A DNA stretch of 10,428 nucleotides, taken from NCBI GenBank assembly GCA_900553105.1, contig USCE01000033.1, positions 1-10,428 of the forward strand. Direction: 5' to 3'. The stretch comes from an uncultured Sutterella sp. Lineage in GTDB: Bacteria > Pseudomonadota > Gammaproteobacteria > Burkholderiales > Burkholderiaceae_F. The position numbers and the translations under genes are program-made. Position 1 is the stretch's first letter; every line of letters begins with the position of its first letter. Below, one piece after another: positions 6,033 to 10,428 of the stretch. The notes beneath the pieces were generated by a model. It was not told the origin of the DNA. It was given only the letters and a program-made list of their open reading frames with translations, and searched no databases.

Positions 6033-7277
6033 TTAGGCTTTCGGAGCTTCTTCTTCGAAGGGTTCGCTACCGAGTTCACCTTCCATACGGGTAACGATCA
6101 AAGCGGTGGTGGAGTCACCAACAACGTTGATGGACGTACGGATCATGTCAAGAATACGGTCGACGCCAGCGATCAAAGCGATCACTTCGAGCGGTAAACC
6201 GATTTGCGTAAAGACCAACGTTGACATAATCAAACCGGCTCCCGGTACACCGGCCGTACCGATAGCAGCCAACACACCCGTCAAGACGACGATCACTTGG
6301 TCGCCCATCGAGAGGTCAATACCGTAAATTTGAGCAGCAAACACAGCGGTCACACCCATGTAAACGGCTGTACCGTTCATGTTAATGGTGTTACCGAGAG
6401 GCACTGCAAAGGAAGCGATAGAGTTCGTAGCACCGAGACGGCGGGATGCCAACAAGTTGGCAGCCATAGCAGCGGCCGACGAGCAAGTCGTAAAGGCGAT
6501 CAACCACGGTTCAAAGATCCCCTTGAAGTACGTGCCGACCGGAATACGGACGACAAACATTACCAACGGGATGTAAATTACGATCACGAGTAACGACGTG
6601 GCGATGAAGGATGCGAGGATCAACTTCATCAACGGGAGTAACACGGCCAAACCATGTTGAGCCACCACTGCGGCCATCAAAGCGAATACACCGATCGGGG
6701 CGTAGTTCATGACGACTTGCGTCATACGGATCATGATGCTGCCGACGATGTCAAAGAAATGATAAACCGGCTTGCCCTTTTCACCCATCCAGTTCAAGCA
6801 GAAGCCGAACATGATAGCAAAGAAGATAATTTGCAAAATAGAGCCCTTAGAGAAGGCTTCCATCGGGTTAATTGGGACGATTTCCAGCAATGTCTTCACA
6901 AAGCTCGGAGCGTTAACTTGAGCGGCCTTTAAGCCTTCGGTCGACAACGTAATGCCGACGCCAGGGTCAACCATGTTAGCAATAACCAAACCGAAAATCA
7001 CGGAAACGGCAGAGGTCAACATGAAGATAACCAAGGTCTTGATTGCCACACGACCGAGCTTACCCACATCGGAAATACCGGCGGCACCGGCAACCAACGT
7101 AGCAAAGACCAACGGTACAACGACCATACGGATCAAGCGGATGAACAAGTCACCGAAGGGTTTGATATAAGTATTGGCAAAGCTCGAGTCGACGAACATA
7201 CCGACCACGATACCGAGTACCAAACCAATCAACATTTGCATCGGCAATCCCATCATGGAGGATTTAGTTTTTGCCAT
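6033..7277 (-). CDS. Dicarboxylate/amino acid:cation symporter (DAACS/SLC1 family)
   Basis: A 414-residue inner-membrane secondary transporter, the usual length for GltP/DctA/GltPh relatives. I place the start at 7277, where AAAGGAG sits 6 bases before the ATG; the frame extends to 7385 but that leader has no RBS and a basic, non-family sequence. Family motifs: Ser-rich re-entrant loop TTCSSAAA from residue 263; NMNGT at 299-303 (usually NMDGT); second hairpin GVPGAG at 343-348; and the last helix with Asp377, Arg380, Asn384 and Asp388. These four have the same spacing as GltPh Asp394, Arg397, Asn401 and Asp405, which bind substrate and sodium. Arg380 suggests an acidic substrate such as aspartate, glutamate or a C4-dicarboxylate. 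The Asp-to-Asn change in NMDGT falls at a residue known to help bind Na+ in GltPh. The gene stands alone between intergenic regions. Substrate and coupling ion remain inferred. Confidence 0.9.
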   Translation of the reverse strand: MAKTKSSMMGLPMQMLIGLVLGIVVGMFVDSSFANTYIKPFGDLFIRLIRMVVVPLVFATLVAGAAGISDVGKLGRVAIKTLVIFMLTSAVSVIFGLVIANMVDPGVGITLSTEGLKAAQVNAPSFVKTLLEIVPINPMEAFSKGSILQIIFFAIMFGFCLNWMGEKGKPVYHFFDIVGSIMIRMTQVVMNYAPIGVFALMAAVVAQHGLAVLLPLMKLILASFIATSLLVIVIYIPLVMFVVRIPVGTYFKGIFEPWLIAFTTCSSAAAMAANLLASRRLGATNSIASFAVPLGNTINMNGTAVYMGVTAVFAAQIYGIDLSMGDQVIVVLTGVLAAIGTAGVPGAGLIMSTLVFTQIGLPLEVIALIAGVDRILDMIRTSINVVGDSTTALIVTRMEGELGSEPFEEEAPKA

Positions 7278-7283
7278 TGCATT

Positions 7284-7290
7284 CTCCTTT
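7284..7290 (-). promoter_or_regulatory. Ribosome binding site deciding the transporter start
   Basis: On the minus strand AAAGGAG lies 6 bases before the ATG at 7277. This is near ideal and argues against the upstream in-frame ATG at 7385. Confidence 0.85.
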
Positions 7291-7378
7291 CCAAATTTAT
7301 TTTTATATTCGCGAGCGGTCGTCGATGAGCGCCGTAACAACGCAGATAAACAACTCTGCACACGGAATGGCGAGATGC

Positions 7379-7393
7379 GAAACAAAATGTTTC
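7379..7393. repeat. Inverted repeat upstream of the transporter gene
   Basis: GAAACA-AAA-TGTTTC is a perfect 6-bp inverted repeat with a 3-base centre, about 100 bases upstream of the transporter start. A second dyad, AGGGATAACCCT (7440-7451), lies further upstream. Either could be an operator. No confident -35/-10 pair is visible in the 236-base gap (7278-7513), which otherwise shows nothing. Confidence 0.35.
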
Positions 7394-7513
7394 AATCTCT
7401 TAAATTGACTGTAATCGTGATTGGAGCAGCTGGAAAGTCAGGGATAACCCTTAGTCCTAATGAATATTTCTGAAAAATGTTTTGTAAAGATGACTCGGAA
7501 AGTTTGATTTATC

Positions 7514-8434
7514 CTAATAATTCAGAGCGTTATAACACTTCACACCAGAACTTGTGTTTGATACCACTAAAAACGGCAACTTTTGCGTTTGAGCAAATGT
7601 TTGTGAAATAGTCAGTCGGTAAAGCATCAACTCAGAGGGATCTGCCGGACATTGCTCGAGGCTCAAAAAATAACAATTGATGAGTTGGAAGTAACACTGA
7701 CAATCCGTATTAACGAGAAGAGCCATCAAAATTTGCGCTCGAAGTGCTCGTTGAGCCGATCGGCCGACTCGAGCAGCAAGTAATCTCTCTGAATGATTTT
7801 CTAGCGCAATGAGAGAGGCTTGATCGTTGGCATCGAGTTCGCGAAAGCGGGCTCGATAAAACTTCTGAAGGGTTTCACGAACTTCACTTTGCCAAGCCAC
7901 TGGCTGGGCATCGATACGAAAATCTTCCGAACTTAAAGCAGCAGTCAGGGGTTTTGTCCAGGGTTTGCCTTTTTCATCAAAACCTCTTAGCACAATCGGT
8001 CTTCCTGCCCGAGGCGAATCTAGTACGTGTAAAAGTCTTGCCGATGTACTCTCTGTCAGGGGCAAATACCGCGTCAGTGTTTCTTGAAGTTTCTCGGGTA
8101 GATAAAACTCATGTTTAGAATGCAACCAAAAGTCTGAGGTCAAGTTCGCGACCGCAAACGGATAAGAACGGCCATCAGTAAAACACAAGGTCGTTAAAAC
8201 AGGTTCAATAGGTTTTGCAACAATGACAGAGTTTTCGCTACTGCCCGTTCTCGCTCCGATGCGCTCACGGAGGCGAGCCACACGAGGAGTACTGTCAGTA
8301 GCCTGTGATACTCGTTTTGAATGGTCATTACTTTGCCGCGCACCACTCGACTTAAATGAACGAATAACGAGCCAAATGACTAAAACAAAGGCACAGCCAC
8401 TGAGAATCAAAAAGTAATCAAATTGTGTGTCCAT
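7514..8434 (-). CDS. Hypothetical membrane-anchored protein
   Basis: A 306-residue protein I do not recognise. One N-terminal membrane segment (about 8-25) is followed by basic residues (RSFKSS), so the rest is probably cytoplasmic, anchored by its N-terminus. A polar, low-complexity Ser/Arg stretch (about 28-68) leads to a folded part from about 75 with many Arg and Leu. A likely helical region at about 185-230 carries several Arg residues (RARFREL, RVGRSAQRALRAQ). The C-terminus is Cys-enriched (235, 237, 244, 252, 290). No clear Shine-Dalgarno precedes the ATG at 8434, so the start is uncertain, although the membrane anchor right after it supports it. The gene is divergent from the aldo/keto reductase across 156 bases and lies 236 bases upstream of the transporter on the same strand. 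No function is proposed. Confidence 0.7.
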   Translation of the reverse strand: MDTQFDYFLILSGCAFVLVIWLVIRSFKSSGARQSNDHSKRVSQATDSTPRVARLRERIGARTGSSENSVIVAKPIEPVLTTLCFTDGRSYPFAVANLTSDFWLHSKHEFYLPEKLQETLTRYLPLTESTSARLLHVLDSPRAGRPIVLRGFDEKGKPWTKPLTAALSSEDFRIDAQPVAWQSEVRETLQKFYRARFRELDANDQASLIALENHSERLLAARVGRSAQRALRAQILMALLVNTDCQCYFQLINCYFLSLEQCPADPSELMLYRLTISQTFAQTQKLPFLVVSNTSSGVKCYNALNY

Positions 8435-8475
8435 CGAAAAACGAGCACTCAGATAATGTCAATGCGCTAATTCTA

Positions 8476-8500
8476 AATGATTTGATCTAATTCAATCATT
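8476..8500. promoter_or_regulatory. Dyad in the divergent intergenic region, candidate operator
   Basis: AATGATT (8476-8482) and AATCATT (8494-8500) form a perfect 7-bp inverted repeat with an 11-base AT-rich centre. It lies between the divergent starts of the hypothetical gene (8434) and the reductase (8591), where a shared operator would be expected. No regulator gene is adjacent. Confidence 0.35.
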
Positions 8501-8590
8501 GGTCGACGATTGTTTGGTTTAAGACAAATAACACCGTGATATTCAACTCTAGAATAAAAGATAGTGAATATTTGGTTTATGAGGCTCGAT

Positions 8591-9433
8591 ATGATTGCAA
8601 CGCTGAAACTTAATAACGGACTGTCAATACCATCGCTAGGACTCGGTACATGGCAGTTGCCTGAGTCCGAAGAGCTGGTGCAGTCTTTAGTAAGTGCCTT
8701 AAAGATGGGGTATCGCTACATTGATACAGCCGCTATTTACGAAAATGAAGCTTCGGTGGGCCGTGCTATTGTGCAAAGTGGACTAAACCGCAAGGACATC
8801 TTTGTACTCTCAAAGTGCTGGGCTGCCAACCGTAGCTACGATGCTGTGCTCAGAGCAGCCGAAGAATCCCTTCGCACGCTCCAACTTGATTACCTTGATG
8901 CCTATCTCATTCACTGGCCTTTTACCAAAGGTGATCCTCTGGCCTGGCAAAGTGTCAATATCGGCACTTGGCGCGCGTTTGAACGACTCTACGAAGAAGG
9001 CCTTGTGAAGACTATCGGTGTGAGCAATTTCCAGATGCATCACCTTGTCAGTTTCCTGGCTCGGGCTAATGTAAAACCGGCGGTCAACCAAATTGAATTT
9101 CACCCCGGCTTTATGCAAAAAAATACAGTACAGCTGTGCCGTCAGCATGACATTAATATTTTGGCTTGGTCGCCGCTCGGGCACGGTGCTGTGCTGGAGA
9201 TTGAACAAGTTGTTGAAATAGCCCAACGGTATCAAAAAACACCAGCTCAAATTGCCCTGCGCTGGTGTTTGGAACATGATGTCATCCCCGTCACCCGTGC
9301 GCTCACAACAGAGCATCAGGCCGAAAACATGGCGATCTTTGATTTTAAACTGGCTCCCGAAGACGTTGCCTTAATCGATGCCCTGCCGATTACGGGGTTC
9401 TCGGGTCTAGAGCCCGATCACGTCAGTTTCTAA
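8591..9433 (+). CDS. Aldo/keto reductase (DkgA/DkgB-like)
   Basis: A 280-residue NAD(P)H-dependent oxidoreductase of the (beta/alpha)8-barrel AKR superfamily, the usual length for bacterial 2,5-diketo-gluconate reductase-like enzymes. The catalytic tetrad is visible: Asp45 and Tyr50 (YIDTAAIY), Lys75 (LSKCW) and His108 (LIHWP). GVSNF (133-137) and NQIEFHP (166-172) are family signatures, and WSPLGHG (193-199) is part of the cofactor pocket. The C-terminal cofactor segment reads IPVTRA (242-247) where many relatives have IPKS, so the Lys that often contacts the NADPH 2'-phosphate is missing. I choose the ATG at 8591, which has GAGG 6 bases upstream and gives the family N-terminus; in-frame starts at 8564 and 8579 add a non-family leader. 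It is a single-gene unit, convergent with metQ. Physiological substrate unknown; carbonyl reduction is likely. Confidence 0.9.
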   Translation: MIATLKLNNGLSIPSLGLGTWQLPESEELVQSLVSALKMGYRYIDTAAIYENEASVGRAIVQSGLNRKDIFVLSKCWAANRSYDAVLRAAEESLRTLQLDYLDAYLIHWPFTKGDPLAWQSVNIGTWRAFERLYEEGLVKTIGVSNFQMHHLVSFLARANVKPAVNQIEFHPGFMQKNTVQLCRQHDINILAWSPLGHGAVLEIEQVVEIAQRYQKTPAQIALRWCLEHDVIPVTRALTTEHQAENMAIFDFKLAPEDVALIDALPITGFSGLEPDHVSF

Positions 9434-9450
9434 TCCTTTGGCTGATATAA

Positions 9451-9478
9451 AAAAACCGAGCCTAAAAGCTCGGTTTTT
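9451..9478. terminator. Bidirectional intrinsic terminator between reductase and metQ
   Basis: A perfect 11-bp stem, AAAAACCGAGC (9451-9461) with GCTCGGTTTTT (9468-9478), has the 6-base loop CTAAAA. A5 and T5 runs provide U-tracts on both strands. It lies 17 bases after the reductase stop and 22 bases beyond the metQ stop. Confidence 0.9.
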
Positions 9479-9500
9479 CATATATTACCTCTATTTTTAA

Positions 9501-10304
9501 TTAGAACGCCGGCACCACGGCACCTTGATATTTTTCATCAATGTACTTCTTGACTTCAGGCGAAGTTAACACATGGGCCAACTTTTGCAATTCATCGCGA
9601 CGATCTCCCTTGCGTACAGCAACGATATTGGCATAAGGAGAATCCTTTGACTCGATAAATAACGAATCCTTGGAAGGATTGAGCGAAACGCCGAGTGCGT
9701 AGTTTGAGTTAATGACGGCATAGTCCACGTCTTCCAATGCACGAGGCAATACAGCCGCTTCCATTTCGATAATTTGAAGCTTTTTGGGATTATTCGTAAT
9801 ATCAGCGGGCGTCCCGTTTACACCCACTCCTTCCTTCAAAGTAAAGAAACCGGCATCAGACAAGATCTTTAATGCACGACCACCGTTAGTCGGATCGTTC
9901 GGGATGGCAACTTTCATGCCTTCGGCCAACTCATCAATTGCCTTATGGTTCTTGGAGTACACACCCATCGGTTCGATGTGCACGGGCACAAGACTTTCAA
10001 GTTGTAATTTGCGCTCGGCACAGAAGTTATCTAAATAAGGCTTGTGTTGGAAGAAGTTAGCGTCGAGCTCTTTATCGGCTAAGGCCATGTTCGGTTGGAC
10101 GTAATCGGTAAATTCGATGATTTCAAGCTTCACGCCCTCTTTTTCAAGCATCGGTTGCACAAACTTTAAAAGATCGGCATGCGGCACGGGCGATGCACCG
10201 ACTTTTAAAACTCCGCTTTTAGTTGCACTATCAGAACATCCTGTAATCAAAGAGCCTGCCGCAATGGCGCAAATGCAAAAAGATAAAAGAGAACGACGTT
10301 TCAT
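9501..10304 (-). CDS. metQ: Methionine-binding lipoprotein MetQ (NlpA family)
   Basis: A 267-residue substrate-binding lipoprotein of the MetNIQ methionine ABC importer, the standard length. The signal peptide (about 1-22) ends in a lipobox SLITGC with lipidated Cys23, so the protein is anchored on the periplasmic side. Family landmarks in order: PHADLL (41-46), FTDYVQPN (65-72), ANFFQHKPYL (82-91), EPMGVYS (111-117), IPNDPTNGGRAL (134-145), INSNYAL (198-204) and SPYANI (222-227). The aromatic and His residues of FFQHKPY and the Asn residues of the last two motifs lie in the ligand pocket in relatives. The start at 10304 has GAGG 9 bases upstream. No metN or metI is present; 85 bases of non-coding DNA precede the gene before the adapter, so they are either elsewhere or beyond the contig end. 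The ligand could be D/L-methionine or, less likely, another small molecule as in NlpA paralogues. Confidence 0.92.
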   Translation of the reverse strand: MKRRSLLSFCICAIAAGSLITGCSDSATKSGVLKVGASPVPHADLLKFVQPMLEKEGVKLEIIEFTDYVQPNMALADKELDANFFQHKPYLDNFCAERKLQLESLVPVHIEPMGVYSKNHKAIDELAEGMKVAIPNDPTNGGRALKILSDAGFFTLKEGVGVNGTPADITNNPKKLQIIEMEAAVLPRALEDVDYAVINSNYALGVSLNPSKDSLFIESKDSPYANIVAVRKGDRRDELQKLAHVLTSPEVKKYIDEKYQGAVVPAF

Positions 10305-10389
10305 GGCTTAAAACCTCAAAGGTACAACATTGATGGCCCCAATTATCCGCTATTTTGTGCTCGGTGCCTATACGTTGTAGCCCTAACTC
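10305..10389. other. Upstream region of metQ, cut by the contig end
   Basis: On the minus strand a GATAAT (in AGCGGATAATTGG) could be a -10 for metQ, but no good -35 lies 16-18 bases upstream. No SAM riboswitch or MetJ-like repeat is apparent in the 85 bases available. Confidence 0.3.
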
Positions 10390-10428
10390 CTGTCTCTTAT
10401 ACACATCTGACGCTGCCGACGATAAGGC
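10390..10428 (-). other. Nextera (Tn5) sequencing adapter, inverted, not genomic
   Basis: Positions 10390-10408 are the reverse complement of the Tn5 mosaic end. Positions 10409-10422 are the reverse complement of the read-1 adapter arm, and TAAGGC (10423-10428) continues into the reverse complement of the same index seen at the left end. Biological sequence ends at 10389. Confidence 0.97.

Noticed and set aside
7440..7451. I-SceI-like homing endonuclease site (AGGGATAAC core)
   Set aside because: Only part of the 18-base site matches, and no intron or endonuclease gene is nearby.
8810..9316. 168-aa minus-strand frame
   Set aside because: It is antisense to the reductase, whose catalytic tetrad shows which strand codes.
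10305..10389. SAM riboswitch or methionine operator upstream of metQ
   Set aside because: Looked for because of the gene's role, but the 85 available bases show no convincing structure or repeated operator.
1..10428. Inverted terminal repeats suggesting a 10-kb composite transposon
   Set aside because: The repeats are Nextera adapter with index bases, and no transposase gene is present between them.

Overview
This window looks like a complete short-read assembly contig. Both ends are Illumina Nextera (Tn5) adapter, so genuine genomic sequence runs only from about 41 to 10389. Between the ends lie nine protein-coding genes of an AT-leaning Gram-negative bacterium. Lipoprotein signal peptides, a CadR/ZntR-type MerR regulator, a MetQ lipoprotein and a DAACS transporter all fit a proteobacterium. 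A host-associated betaproteobacterium (for example Sutterellaceae) is my best guess, but it is an impression from protein style, not something the sequence proves.

Layout. (1) 41-1195 (+): a 5'-truncated AAA_14/DUF4143-type ATPase whose nucleotide-binding motifs look eroded, followed by a small lipoprotein (1251-1637, +) and a strong bidirectional terminator. (2) 1682-5609: a metal-resistance module. A DUF2569-like membrane protein and a MerR-family regulator (cadR-like) read leftward. A large Zn/Cd/Pb P1B-type ATPase (cadA/zntA-like) reads rightward from a divergent control region with the 19-bp-spacer promoter typical of MerR targets. The ATPase carries two near-copy HMA domains with CCxxE motifs, a His/Cys-rich linker between them and a third, cysteine-less HMA-like domain. 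(3) 5610-6032: a gene-poor convergent intergenic region with two terminators and some dyads. (4) 6033-7277 (-): a dicarboxylate/amino acid:cation symporter (SLC1/DAACS family). (5) 7514-8434 (-): an unrecognised membrane-anchored protein. (6) 8591-9433 (+): an aldo/keto reductase with an intact catalytic tetrad. (7) 9501-10304 (-): a MetQ/NlpA methionine-binding lipoprotein, convergent with the reductase across a shared hairpin terminator.

How the genes work together. The clear functional unit is cadR/cadA: the regulator should sense Cd/Zn/Pb and switch on the efflux pump from the shared intergenic region. The remaining genes look like separate housekeeping or transport units (acidic amino acid or dicarboxylate uptake, methionine uptake, carbonyl reduction). 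I found no CRISPR array, tRNA, rRNA, integrase or insertion sequence, and no convincing new defence or mobile system. The most unusual items are the degenerate ATPase, the architecture of the metal pump and the altered metal-binding residues of its regulator.
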